From contig JAKSZP010002702.1 of assembly GCA_022478985.1 (NCBI GenBank), positions 62,001 through 126,000 on the forward strand: DNA of 64,000 bases, read 5' to 3'. This document shows positions 42,745 through 54,786 of the stretch, piece after piece; the stretch's first letter is position 1; every line of letters begins with the position of its first letter. This stretch comes from Massospora cicadina (lineage: Eukaryota > Entomophthoromycota > Entomophthoromycetes > Entomophthorales > Entomophthoraceae). The notes beneath the pieces were generated by a model. That model saw only the letters and a list, made by a program, of their open reading frames with translations, did no database searches and was not told the DNA's origin. The position numbers and the translations under genes were made by a program.

Positions 42745-45700
42745 AATGTTGAACATCGCTGGGCTTAAAGCCTCATGGTCCTGGGCTATGAAACTGAGTT
42801 TTTTAAAAATAATTTACCTGTGGACATCCTGGCCATTCAAGAAACCAACTATCTACATAGTGCCAAGGAAACATGAACAACCATGCTCCTCCCCTCCCTT
42901 TCTTTTTGGTCACTGCACTGTGGGGTGCTTATACATGCAACCCATAAAATAAATTTATTTTTAAACATTATTACCTCAATGGCTGTGTGCCTGTTGTGTC
43001 CTTCTCGTGGGATGACAAAGTGCTTGATATCATTAATAATTATGCCCCAACCTGTGCATAGGCTCACCAGAAATTCCTCTCAGCCGTTACTTCCCTTCCA
43101 CTTCCTCCTAACCCATTTTTGGTGGGCGACATGAACTTATGGGCCAACCCAGCCACTAACCGCTAGCCTTCTGTGCATGCTCACCCGCAGGGGCATGTAG
43201 AATTTTGCATTCTAAAAGCCACTTTGGGTATGTTTAATACCCTGCCTAAACATGCACCGCTTCTCCCCAACATGTCCCATCCCCATGTGCACAGCGGTCA
43301 GCTGAGGTCTATGTCCTGCATTAACCTTATTCTTACCCCGTTGAACTTTTGGTCTCAGGTTGCACACTTTATGATGACAAAAATTGATTTCTCTGACCAC
43401 AGGTTGGTGTCAATTTCCTTCTCTTTGGCACACCCAGTGGGACAGGCACCAAAGTGATGCAAACTTCGTCCAGCTAAGATCACGTCACTTAGGGTTTCCT
43501 CATGGGTGGACACTGAAACTTCAGCACTGGATTTCGACACACCGTTCTGTGTGGACCCACTTACTACCTTGTCAACCTTTAAAGCGAACACCATCTAACA
43601 GATATGCCACCTCTCATTGATTCACTCTCAGGCTGCATTGGCAGTCATTAAGTGCATGCTTGCAGAAGTGGACCACCTGGAGTCTAACATCCTGGCTGCA
43701 GACTACTTCCTGTCTTGGGGTCATAAGTGGGCAGAAACGTCAGCTCATCTAAATGCACTGGTAAGACAACACAAACACTGCATTTATGTTCAGTACAAGG
43801 CAAAAAATATAATGGTAGGTGACATGTGCTCCGCTTATTTTTTCCAAAAATTCTTTGTACTGTGCCAGAGCTTGGCCTGCACACAGGTGCGGCAGCTGGA
43901 TTACTCCGTTGCAGATACTCCAGACAAAGTGGCAGACAAAGTTAAGACATATTACTCCAAATTGAATTGCTCCAATCCAGTCGAACTGGCCAAAGTTGAA
44001 TTTCTCAAAATTACACATATCCGCACCATTTCACATTATCTGGAGTTGATGAATTCAATTACTTGGGATGAACTCTGGTATGCCATTTGCGGTGCACCAC
44101 ACAGGAAGTGCCCAGGTCCAGACAGGATTCCTTATGAGTTATATAAGAGATATTTTAATTATTTCTCATCTTTATTGCTTGCCTTAATAACAAGTGTTTG
44201 TTAGAAACGCGTCTCATTTCTGGGGACCAGAAGGTGTTCACAATAACGCTGTATAAAAAGGGGGATAAGCTGGACTTGGCCAACTGGCGCCCCATTTCAA
44301 TTACTAACACAGATACTAAATTATTTACTAAATTTATGGCTAACCGCCTAGGGGAAGTTGCCTCTAATCTCATTTCCTCAGAGCAATTTGGTTTCATTCC
44401 CAAGCGGTCTATATGGGACAACATAAACACTGTAGCCAACTTCTGACAATCCACGGCTACTGGGGCACTTGTTTTTTATATCACCGGAAAGCTTATGATA
44501 GAGTCAACAGGGATTTTTGCAAAGCCTGCCTTCACAAGTTCCACCTCCCCCATCTGTTCATTAATTGGGTGATGTTGCTTACAGAATCCGCCACAATGGC
44601 TTTAAGTGGCCATAGCTTCCTCACTGACATAGTTCGCCCTCAAAGGGGCCTCCACCAAGGGGACATTTTGAGCTCTCTCTTATATAACTTCAGCCTCAAT
44701 TCACTTTTACGCAATGTGAATGCCTGCCTTATTGGTGTCCATGTGTAAGGACAAGCACCGGTTAAGATGTTGGCATTTGATGATGATTGTGTGGTTGGGG
44801 TGTCTAACAACCAAGATGCACGCGCACTGGAGGCTACTCTCCAGGATTACTCCAGGGTAATAACGCTACACTTATCGCCTCCAAAACCAAAATCATTCTC
44901 ATCGGTTTGTTCCAAGCCCACTGGTCACCAGCACCCCGTTTCCTGCCTGCTTCAGCATCTAGATCATGGGTTTGCTTGCCCCGCCCACCCCATACTGCCC
45001 CGCTTGTGATACCTTTTGTCCCAAGGCCCATTGTTGGTCCAATATGCCATTTGGGTGTGTGGCTGGAGGCGGGAGGGTACGCCTCCTTGGTAATGGAGAG
45101 CCATATTCTGGACAATGTCACAAAACGCATCCCCCTCAAAGTCCACCATACTACCCTCCCATGCAGGGTTGTGCTGGCCAACTCTATGCTTCTGTCTAAA
45201 GTCTGGTTTGTGGCCCATTCTATCGCCTTTTCCCCATCTTTCTTCACCTCGTTATACGCCCTCCTACAAGGGTGGCTTTGGTTAGGCCGCCCACCGCCAG
45301 TGCGCCTGGATGTCATGTTTGGCCCTCGCCATAGTGTTGTATGGGCCTGCTCAACTTTGAGGCCAATGCCATCAAAATACTTGGCACCTGTATCGCTTCA
45401 GTCACCAAAACCCAATTTTCCCACCCCAACAATGGTTGCATGCAGCACAATCCAACTTTGCATGCGCCCTTGGCATGCGTAGCCCCACTAATCATAACTA
45501 TTTTCTTACATATATGACAACTCAACCACCTGCAGCAGACCCGCATGGGATCACTGCCAACTTTAAAAGGATTCTACTTAATATTAGGAGTGCATAATGG
45601 AGGATCAGTATCAGCGGGTATACCTCGCAGAAGGGTCGTCAAACTCCCCAATTTATACAGGAAGTACAAGGGCAAACCGTTTTGGACAATTTGGTAACCA

Positions 45701-46200
45701 GGAGGTCCCATACAATGGCCAGATTGGAATATCTGGACATTTTGGACATCCTATACTCCATAGAAACCCAGAAAGACATCTGGAAATACACCCATCACCC
45801 TCTTCTACAGCCACAAGTACGTTCCCATGTGTGGCGCTTCTTGAAATGGGTATACCATATTGCCGAGCGATCCAACACATTATGATCCTCTTGTGTTGTG
45901 TGTGACCAATATGGGACTTTGGTCCACCGCCTGGAAGGGTGCCCACCTTCAAAAGCGATCTGGCGCGAGGTTCAGCGTCTCTTTGGCAAAGCTCAAACAC
46001 AGACCTTCAGCCTATCTAAGGACATCTTCGCCCTGTCCTTGAATTCCCCTATACAGCCTTCCCTCAAAGCCATGATGGTTGCAATCACTATGTGGACTAT
46101 CCACATGGTCATCTTAGATGCCATTTCAGGCTATACTCCCACCTTCCAGAAATCTGTATGCCAATTCCAGTCAAACCTTATGGACCACTTTCAAGCATGA
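42745..46200 (+). pseudogene. LINE ORF2: apurinic endonuclease, reverse transcriptase, zinc finger
   Basis: Endonuclease first: DILAIQETNY (42820), a NNYAPTCA-like block, VGDMNLWANPATNR (43120) and SDHRLVSISF (43400). RT follows: RKCPGPDRIPYELYKR (44110), FTITLYKKGDKLDLANWRP (44240), QFGFIPKRSIWDN, a KAYDRVN block (44480) and RGLHQGDILSSLLYNFSLNS (44650). Motif C is FDDD where FADD is expected, at about 44775. HLGVWLEAGG marks the thumb. A C-terminal zinc finger reads CDQYGTLVHRLEGCPPSKAIW (45900), typical of LINE ORF2. Several frame changes and stops break it. The order is that of Tad1/CRE-like or I-clade LINEs; the exact clade is not decidable by eye. Confidence 0.9.
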
Positions 46201-46570
46201 TTGAATGGTTATATGATAGCTCATCAGCAACAGTTATTTTATCCTGGTTACTAGTATGGCTCATCACTCCAGACCCTTTCCTTCATGCATGCTCAATAGT
46301 GGCGCAAGCCTCTACTCACGATAACCACCTTCCTTTATTTGGCGTTTCCACTAGCAGCAGAATACAGCATTAGCTTCACTGGGGTGCCTCTAGCTTTTAT
46401 TATTGATTGGTAATTTTACATATTGGAAGTGTCCATTTTATGGTTGGCCTTCCCAAATAATTTAAAATTGATTACTTAAGTCAAGTGGATACACTTAACA
46501 TTCCCTTCTTTATCAGCACAGAATCACGCTGAGTGTCCTTAAATTGATATTAGCATGTACAATTTACAGG
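46201..46570 (+). other. LINE tail and junction
   Basis: A short open frame runs to 46373, then AT-rich sequence. No poly(A) or simple 3' repeat is evident, and no target duplication could be matched to the LINE's left side. Confidence 0.4.
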
Positions 46571-47540
46571 GTTGTTAAATTATGAATAACAGAGCAGACA
46601 TCAACATAGCTTCTTTAAAACTACTAAAAACTAAGAGACTGAACCTAGAGATGACTATTGTAAAGAATATGGCACTGCAGGACCTAATGACGCTAACTCT
46701 TTGGGAGCGTACATCTCCTTGCTGCTGGGGGTTGGCGCTAAGTGTTGTCTGCTACTGCCATCGTTTTACCACATTAGAATTATGAGTTACTTATTGGGGC
46801 CCCCTAATGAGAGATATGGGCTGAAAGCCAACTTTGAAGACAATACTTTGTAAGTAGGAGGATGACATATTACCCTGTATCAGACCCAGGAAATTTTCAA
46901 TGAGAAACTTATCCTGGTGGGCATGTTTATTGAGCGTTTGACAGATCTCACTGAGAATTCAGTGCTGAAACCGATGAATAGAAGGCGGATTTTTGTCAGT
47001 GTTGGATTTTAGACTAGAAGAAAATGTGCATATGTGTCTACACGTCTTCCTTTGCCAGCGGGTGCTGAATCTGTTACTCATCTGGAGTCCACCTAAAAAT
47101 CTTTCTCAATTGTAAATGTTGAGTTTAATAGGGGATTATTCCATCTGCTTATTGTAAAGGTGGGAAAAGCACCTTAAATTTACCAACAACGAGATTTTGA
47201 AGTTCAACGGGATTCCAATCCGTGATGCACAACAAGTGTACTACAAAACCATGACATCAGGCCCTCATCAGAATAAATACTACTTTACAAATTCCCAAAG
47301 GTTTGTATGGTAAAATCCTTCCACCCACCTGCTGATATAAAAAGGATCCCATTGTTTTCTCTGTAGTTATCTATCCTTACCAGGAAGAAATTAAAGTATC
47401 TTTTGAGAATACCTACTTCTACCCAGTGCACATCCAGAAGCATCAGATAATAGCCTATGTTTATGTGCTTCCTGTCCTAGCGGCCTTCTCCTTCTAGTTA
47501 CCATCTAGCCCCTGCCCATTTCTCTACTGTAATGTTGATC
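46571..47540 (+). pseudogene. Element C protease end and dUTPase-like barrel
   Basis: Protease C-terminus near 46800-46880: YGLKANFEDNTL followed by HITLYQT, matching A's YGVKCNFEDNMLTI. The next part (47030-47500) contains TTLQIPKGLYGKILP and PYQEEIKVSFEN, then IQKHQIIAYVYVLP. These follow trimeric dUTPase strands ('L.IP.G.YG.I.PR', 'Y.GEI.V.F.N', 'G..IAQ.I..P') even better than A does. Motif 3 has PYQEE, with no catalytic Asp. RT, RNase H and integrase are missing; the LTR follows at once. Confidence 0.5.
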
Positions 47541-47551
47541 AATTAAGAGAA

Positions 47552-48234
47552 TGTTGCAATTTTTTATGACCAACAATACATTCTTTTATTTTATTTAAAA
47601 TTGTAGTTAAGACTAAAATTTTGAGGTCTTTGGCCTTGAAACGGATGTTAATCTGTTGAACTTTTACAACAGATGGGTTTTGATTTTAATGTCTATCTGC
47701 TGAATTAAGTTACAGAAATTTACCTTGCCCCGCGCCACAAGTTTTATAAGTAGCTGATAATTGACAGGATTAATCTACTATCAATTTAATCTGGGCCACA
47801 ACAAGGTAGTGACTGATGATAAAATACTTACCACGCCATAGGCAATATCCCCTGAATCACTGACTAACAATTTATGAGGCTTTCCAGTGTAATAAACTGA
47901 CTCCATATTCATTAATATTCTCCCTTGCCCCTCTAGCATAAAAAAATTGGGTTAGGTTTTTTCCCCAAAATCCAAGCCAATGATTCATCTATGACATATC
48001 CAGAATAACTATGCGTAACTTGGTACTCTATATTTTATTATGATAGAAATGGAAAATTGTAGTAAATCTTTCTTTTCACTTAGCTTTTACAAGATGATTA
48101 AAAAAAACCTTTGACAATAAAATCTTTATTGCTTTATTGTAGGCTTACTGTCTTCATACAGTTCCCTTTAGTTTCACTACACAAAAGTATCAAACTGCGC
48201 AGTCATATATTGCTGCCAAAGTGCACATTACAAC
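47552..48234 (+). repeat. Element C LTR, right copy
   Basis: 683 bp, TGTTG...TTACAACA. Lacks the 1.27-kb insertion of the left copy; otherwise collinear. Preceded by TTAAGAGAA, a short purine run. Confidence 0.78.
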
Positions 48235-48419
48235 ATATTAGTCTACTTATATGATTTCATTGTATTATCACAAAACTTTAATGAACACTTAAAACAGCTT
48301 TGAGAGGTCTTAAATCAACCGAGCTACAACTACTAAATTAAAGCCAGCCAACTGTAATTTCTCTTGAAGTGAAATAGATTTCCTCAGCCATAAGGTTATT
48401 TGTGAGGGTATTTCTCCAT

Positions 48420-50245
48420 TATTTAACAGGTTTGACGCCATCTAAAAGATGTCTCATCCTCAAAGTATAAAGAATATGCATGTCTTTCTGAGGATGGTCG
48501 GTTATTATTGACAATTTAACTATTATTTTGTTGACATGCCAACCTTTCATCTATCTACTCTATAAGGAGGTTTCATTCCACTGAATAGAATCACATTGAC
48601 AGGCTATTGACTTTTTGAAAGATTTTATGTATGCCTTAATACTGATACACCATGAGTTTAACAAGCCCTTCTTATTGTTTACAGATTCTAGTGACTTTGC
48701 AGTTGGAGCTATCCTAGCACAACTAATTTTAATCAAATTGACTACCCTGTAGCCTACCTCAACAAACCTTAAAAATGCAGAGAGGAATTATTAGCATCAC
48801 TAAAAGGGAATACTTAGTTGGACTTTTGGCCATCAAGCAGTTCTACCCTACTTATATGGTAAGTATTCTTGATAGTAACTGATCATGAATCACAATGATG
48901 GTTACAACAGATGAAGGACATGAATGGCTGACTCACGCGCTGACACTTAAACTACATGGCTATGACTTCTCAATTGATTATTGGGTGAGTATTATTCACC
49001 AAAATTCATAGGAATTTTCTTATATATCAATACTAACCTTATACTCATCTGAAGAAGAACGCATATATGAGCTTATAGGCTGACCTGAATCGTGGGATCA
49101 AGGGACTCCAGAGGCTAAGAGCGGCTAAGGGGATTTCTGGACCATACTTAAATCAATTTTGGACTATTTATAATATAGTTTCTGCCTGGCTCCACTATGT
49201 ACAACCGTCGTCCAGAACTATGATCATTATGTAATCACATATAACTGTGGGTCATGACTCTGTGAGAAAAACCAACTAGTGACTTAAAGATTGATGCTAC
49301 TGGGAGGGCATGATTGATATCATCCACAATGTCCTTGACTCATGTCTCATATGTACTAAATTGGGACCTACAATCCCTTAATTTTTAACACTAAATCATA
49401 TATCAAATTCTTTTATAAATGTTAATATAGATGTAATTGGAACACTATCTACAGCTTTATAAAGACATTGCTACATTGTCATTGCAATCAACTATCTCAC
49501 AAAGTGGGATGGAGACATCTATATAAATTTGCTTAAAGATAAAGCCAACTCCTCATTTCTGCATAAACAGACTTCACCAAGCATGATAACCTGAATTTAT
49601 TACAGTCTGGAAAAGGGAATAACTTCATATCACAAGTCAAGAGCAAAGTTAATTCGTTCTGGGAACATATCAGGCCTTTACAGTTCCTTACAATCCGGCA
49701 ACTGATGAGGCTTTGGAAAGAGTTAATGGCACCCTCAAATTAATACTACAAAACTTGGTTACAACTGACACAGGGCGATGTAATGATTACCTTTCACAAG
49801 ATTTGATGGTTTATGAATGAGCTATCACTTAATCCAGATACCCCCAACTAAAGCTCTTTATGGTTGGGATGCAGTTCTACCTTCTAGTGTTCAGCCTATC
49901 TTGGAGGATTTCTTGCTGGAAACCTTTGACCTAGCCATGAGAAGACTATCAGAGGAAAATTTAGGTTACAAGCCCTAGTATTTAAATTCCTGGAGACATT
50001 TACATAAAATGAGGAAAAGAAATACAATTCCACTAAACCTCTTATGACAGATACTAATTGAGAGACTAGTAATGTTGTATTATTCATCTCACTGGAGGAA
50101 GAGCCCATAAGTTAGACGTGTTATGTTCTGGGCCCTATAGAGTGATATAATGCCATGGGCTAGAGTACTACATTGACTCTATTTAAAAATGGTATGGGCA
50201 ATAATTTTTCATGGAAATTTTTTTAAAAACTATGATCCCCCTTGG
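48420..50245 (+). pseudogene. Family D RNase H and integrase
   Basis: SHPQSIKNMHVFLRMVGYY is the RT-to-RNase H connection. The RNase H has a DYPVAYLNK-like block and VTDHESQ followed by WLQQMKDMNG (TDH block). Integrase follows: a zinc segment (49250-49380) with YWEGMIDIIHNVLDSCLICTK; the core with NVNIDVIG (first Asp) and YIVIAINYLTKW; YNPATDEALERVNGTLKLIL, holding the catalytic Glu; and KALYGWDAVLPSSVQP. The C-terminal part ends FHGNFFKNYDPPWKD, then an LTR. Stops are frequent. This might be the right half of element G split by C, but that was not proven. Confidence 0.82.
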
Positions 50246-50267
50246 AAAGATTAAAAAGGGGTTAGTG

Positions 50268-50670
50268 TTGGAAAAGGTTGAAATTTGAGTCAGTTTTGAT
50301 GAGGATCAAACTTTAACTGAAACTCCCTCCATACATCAGAGGATGATGCTCAATGAAACCTTGGATTAGATAATTGTCCTGAAGAAAATAAAGGGCCTAA
50401 GTGATTCTAAATTCACCAGGAGAGTGACTAAGGGTCCTCTTCTCTTTGATCAAAGGCTCTGGCTCCTCTGAGACTTTTGGAAAGATCTTGCAGTTTTTAG
50501 GATTTATACCCACACTGAGACTACACACCCATAATAACTATAGATGTTTTCTCTTTTATTTTGAGTAAAATGCGCTTTTTACTACTTTGTTGCGCCTAAA
50601 ATCACTGCCATAGTGCATAGTAACTAATAAAGGGGTATTTCATTAGGACAAACGCTGGTCTAATTTAAAA
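50268..50670 (+). repeat. LTR of family D, second copy
   Basis: Starts TGTTGGAAAAGG right after the integrase stop and aligns with 9147-9567. It contains CACTGCCATAGTGCATAGTA at 50604-50623. Confidence 0.6.
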
Positions 50671-50884
50671 AACCAATCATTTACCCATAAATAAATTGCA
50701 TCTAAGATCATATCCTGAAAGGTCATGTGCGAAATTAATAAAGTTGATGTTCAGTTTATTAAGATTCTCTTGCTGAAGGATGGCTATGATATTGTTTACT
50801 AAGTTAAATGTTAATTGATCGTGGTTATCCCCAAAAATACAGAAATAGCCAAAATCCTTCTTTGGGAGCATTCACCCTCCAAGG

Positions 50885-53060
50885 AAGTTATTACAAGCAA
50901 TCTTTAAACTTGCTCCACATCTGAACCCACTTATGGTATAAATGCACAACTCATATGGACGCATGAGTTTCAACAAGAAATTAAATTTATTAAGCAAGTC
51001 TTTACCACCGCACCATTTTGTGCTCCACTTATAAGGACTAGGCTTTTATTGTAGCATGCAAACCCTCAGGATGGCAGTGAGTGCTGTCTTGTTACAAGAT
51101 CATGATGGACTTGAAATCCTGGTGCTTTTTTAAGAAAATTTAATGGAACAGAGAGCTCATGAATTTTTTTGATAAAGGGTTATCTGATGATACTTGGTTT
51201 TTAATGCACAGGCATCACCTTTCATAGGAAAAAACACATACAGTATTTCAAACTGTTCATAAATTTGTGCAAAATTACCATAAACCAAAGAAGGTATAAA
51301 TTAACAACCAAGACTCAATAGGACCTCATTACTTCCCCATAAAGTATTTTTTACAATTCTTGTCATAAATTAAAAGACATACTAAGTGAGAGTCCCCTTT
51401 GGCCCTGAACAAAATCGAAAATTTTATTCTAAAAAAGTAGTCCACACCAATAAAATTTTGACAAAAAAACCCCACTATTGCCTCAGCTGCTTCCTCATCA
51501 CCCTTATCCAAAAATCACCCCATGGCAATCAGAAATTATATAATTCCACCAAGTTTACTCCCAAGCCTCTTGCTGACAACTTACACAAAACTATTCCAAA
51601 TCTACTGACACTGAAGTCTCTTATGTGAAGTGGCCTTGGCTATAAAAATCTATGACCCTAAAGGTCACGACATGCTGGTCAAAACAGATGCTGGTAGAGC
51701 CCTATCCAGATGCTATCCCAAAAAGATAGGGTAATTGATTCCATGATTAAGTTCAGGTCCCTTCTGCCTTTCTGTGCAACTTAAGGGAACATCATGATTT
51801 ACAATCATGGGGATCCCAGGCGTGAAAAAGTGAGTCAACTTGATTAAGTGAACTTACTGCTGAGATGAACTCATAAAGAATGTCTATGAATGGGCGATAT
51901 GTTGACTTTAGTATGCTTCTTCAAATTAGACCAAATGGGTCAAAAAGGCCTTTTAAACCCCCTATAGAAAGCAGAAGGTCCGTGGGCCTCACTCTTTGCG
52001 GATTTTAAAATGGGCTTGCTTAAGTAGCAAGGCTTTAACGTGGTCATTGTGGTAGTAGATTGATTTACAAATATTCTATATTAATCCCTTGTTAATTTTA
52101 ATGTCAGACAAAGACATGGCGCAGCCTTTTTGTCACACATTTTGTTATCTTAGGGTATTACAAAAAAATAATTAGTGAACAGGGTCCACAGTTCACATTG
52201 AAATTCTGAAAGAAGCATTATAAAATCTTGAAAATAAGCCCTGTAAGTCAATAACCCACCACTCCCAACCTGACAGCAGACCAAGAGAACAAACCAATTG
52301 CTAGAGCAGTATCTTTGGTGCTATTCTACAAAGACTCATTATAAATGGGTAGCTTCCCTTCCATAATTCCCATTCTAAAAATTAATAATTTGTCAATTGC
52401 GTGTCACCTATGTATGCTATGCTAGGGCACAATTCCACATTTGTAGTCAGAATAAGATTTGAGGTGGCATTCTAGTAGATAATTTCGTCTCTCATACCTA
52501 AAAAATCCACCATCAAGTCTAAAAACAAGTAATGAAGTTAATTAACAGTGCCAAGTGGCTTGAAGTTAAGAAGCATTTTGTGGCCATTTCCTATCAAATT
52601 GGTGTGTTGTTGATATTAGATACCAAGAATATACACCCAAAAGTCCACTTTTGAAGACTGACTCTTAATATATAATTCTAGTTTCCATCAAGAAGGTGCT
52701 GAATAGATGGTCATTCCACTTGGACTTACAGCACATTAAAGCCTCAAACATATTTTACTCTTTCTCCATCTTCCCCTTCAAAGGTAAGAAAGAAGTGGAA
52801 GTTGAGCCCATTATGATTGAAGGTACCCCATAGTTTAAACTTGAAAGGATCTTAGGCTATCATAGGGAAATATGGTTTATTAACTATTTTAATGGAAAGT
52901 GTACCCAGCATATTAAATAAGAGTTTTCTTTAAAGAATGCACCAATTTCCATGAAGCTATTGCGTGTTTTAACAAAAGTAATCCTAAAGCACTTGCAATT
53001 TCACCACCTAAGATGGCTGCATTATGGCAGACAAACTCCTACAACATAAAGGGTTTACGC
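50885..53060 (+). pseudogene. Chromovirus RNase H, integrase and chromodomain
   Basis: Connection: WTHEFQQEIKFIKQVFTTAPF. RNase H: MAVSAVLLQDHDGLEILVLF, the usual 'AVGAVLLQDHDG' block. Integrase core: LILMSDKDMAQPFCHTF near 52100, where the usual SDRG.QF has decayed, then NLENKPCKSITHHSQPDSRP followed by REQTN (Glu region), and FVNCVSPMYAMLGHNSTF. A chromodomain near 52810-52960 reads FKLERILGYHREIWFINYFN, then SLKNAPISM, matching 'VE.IL..R...Y.VKWKGY...W.P..NL.NA'. Such chromodomains steer integration to heterochromatin. The RT palm is not visible, and stops are frequent. This is a different clade from A, B and E. Confidence 0.82.
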
Positions 53061-53159
53061 CTTAGTAAAAGTTTCCAAGTGTGAAGTTCTCATTTTTTAA
53101 AAAATGTAAGGTTCTTGGCTGTAGCCATACAGTAGGACAAAAAAAAGTACAACCCTTTT

Positions 53160-53460
53160 TGTTCTAAGAAGGGCACTAATCCACGGTCCTTATGAAAGCC
53201 AGGATCTATAAATTGGGCTATACCTCAATGAGTGATGTTTAGCGGCTGCATCTCCTGGTTTTAAACACCCTAAAAATCAAACTAATAAATACCCTAAACC
53301 CTTTATTATAACATAACCAGCTATTATATAGGTAAATTCAAGAACACTATCTGAGGACTCCAAGGTATGATTAAAAAATAAGAGGTCAAATGAAGTACTT
53401 TAATGAACTTGAGTTGGCTATCAGAGATCAAACAAGGCATATCAATGAAAACATTTTTTT
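53160..53460 (+). repeat. Repeat shared with 4.73-5.03 kb
   Basis: See the entry at 4725. Begins GGGCACTAATCCACGGTC directly after the chromodomain and continues with CTTGAGTTGGCTATCAGAGA. It may be the 3' end of the chromovirus or the start of another gag. Confidence 0.4.
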
Positions 53461-53573
53461 ACAAAAAGCAATATGCCAGGTCTTGTCTGCTACCCTTTTC
53501 CTCAAAAAAGCCCATCCCTATCCTTACTTTGCCTAGATAGTTGTATATTGAGGGAAATTTATTCTTGAAAAGA

Positions 53574-54695
53574 TGTTGAGTTTTCAGCAAATGGTGAAAG
53601 CTAGAAATGGTTTAAATAGGGAGATTGAGGATATATAATCACTTTATAAATGAAAGTCCTGCTCAAAATTGGGAAGTAGATTCTCCAATAATCCTCAATA
53701 AACCAAGTAACTCCAATACGCTCACCATTCTTAAGTCTATTACTACAACAAATCTGAGACCTTATGTTTTTATAAAAGAAATAAAAAATCACTCCTTATA
53801 ATCAGACTACTTCTATGGCAGGTATTGACTTTTTCTCAGAAGCATAAACACACACAACTATCTAATATAGATGATAGACAGTAGATAAGAACAACATACA
53901 GATGACAGATGGCTAACAATAATTAAGCTATAACATAGTAGTTTTTAATGATTAATAGATAGATGATAATTTTTATTAATTAGCCAGGGGACAGAATTAC
54001 ATGCCTTTTGGGAATCTTCTGGCTAAATTTATATATTTGATGAATTCATTCATATTATGATAATCCTCTGCTAGTCATGGCAATAATCATGAGCTTAATC
54101 TATAAATCAATTTGGCTCATATTTTAATTAAAATAACAGTTGCTTCATCCTGAATAATGCAATTTTATGCTCATATTGGGACAATCTTGGATGCAAGAAT
54201 TATCCCAAATTTCACAATTAGAGCTACGTCATAATTAGATGAATAACAAACGGTATTAAATATATATATTAAATACTAGTTATGATGTGCTCCAAATTAA
54301 GAAGATGACAGGCCTTTTATAGCACTAGGTGTGCCTATTTATGCTACCCATCATCAAGTGCTTAATGAATCGATTTTATTAATTAAGCCCAAAATTCTGC
54401 CTTAGTGCAATAATATTAGTGTACTGATTTAGGAGGTGCAATTTAATTAGCGCCATGAGACCACTTTGCACCCAATTGATCTCTCAATTGGGCATAAGCT
54501 ATTAGCTCATTACTATTTTTATCACGCATGATTGGGAAGAATGGTTTCTTTTTATGGTGGTTTTTAAGGTGATTTAATCTATCAGATTATGCAGATAAAT
54601 CTGGAAAGTTCAATGGATCCATCAATGGGGTGAACTATTAGTATGATGGTTACCTCAAAGGTTTACTATTCAAATCAACCATAAAAATCCAAAAT
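53574..54695 (-). repeat. Element E 3' LTR (left copy)
   Basis: 1122 bp. Carries a perfect inverted repeat CCCAATTGA-TCTC-TCAATTGGG at 54471-54492, damaged in the right copy. A TATTAAATATATATATTAAATA block is near 54256-54277. CTGCCTTAGTGCA at 54398-54410 corresponds to CTGCCATAGTGCA in the other copy and in family D's LTRs. Confidence 0.88.
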
Positions 54696-54786
54696 TTACT
54701 TCCACCTAAATGGAATATAAGCCCTAAGTCTTTTGATTATCTCCTCAATACCTGTCAATAGTTCATCCTCTGCCTTTTGCCATTAT

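Noticed and set aside
44834..45316. 160-codon minus-strand frame
   Set aside because: Opposite the LINE ORF2 thumb region, which has recognisable motifs on the plus strand.
36751..48234. Element C as a single intact LTR element with target duplication
   Set aside because: The 5-bp flanks differ (CTGTG and TATTA) and pol is missing, so a simple single insertion is not supported.
24030..50670. G and family D as one element split by B and C
   Set aside because: Order and strand fit, but no shared junction or sequence link was found, and the D1 reverse transcriptase differs from that of G. Left as a possibility only.
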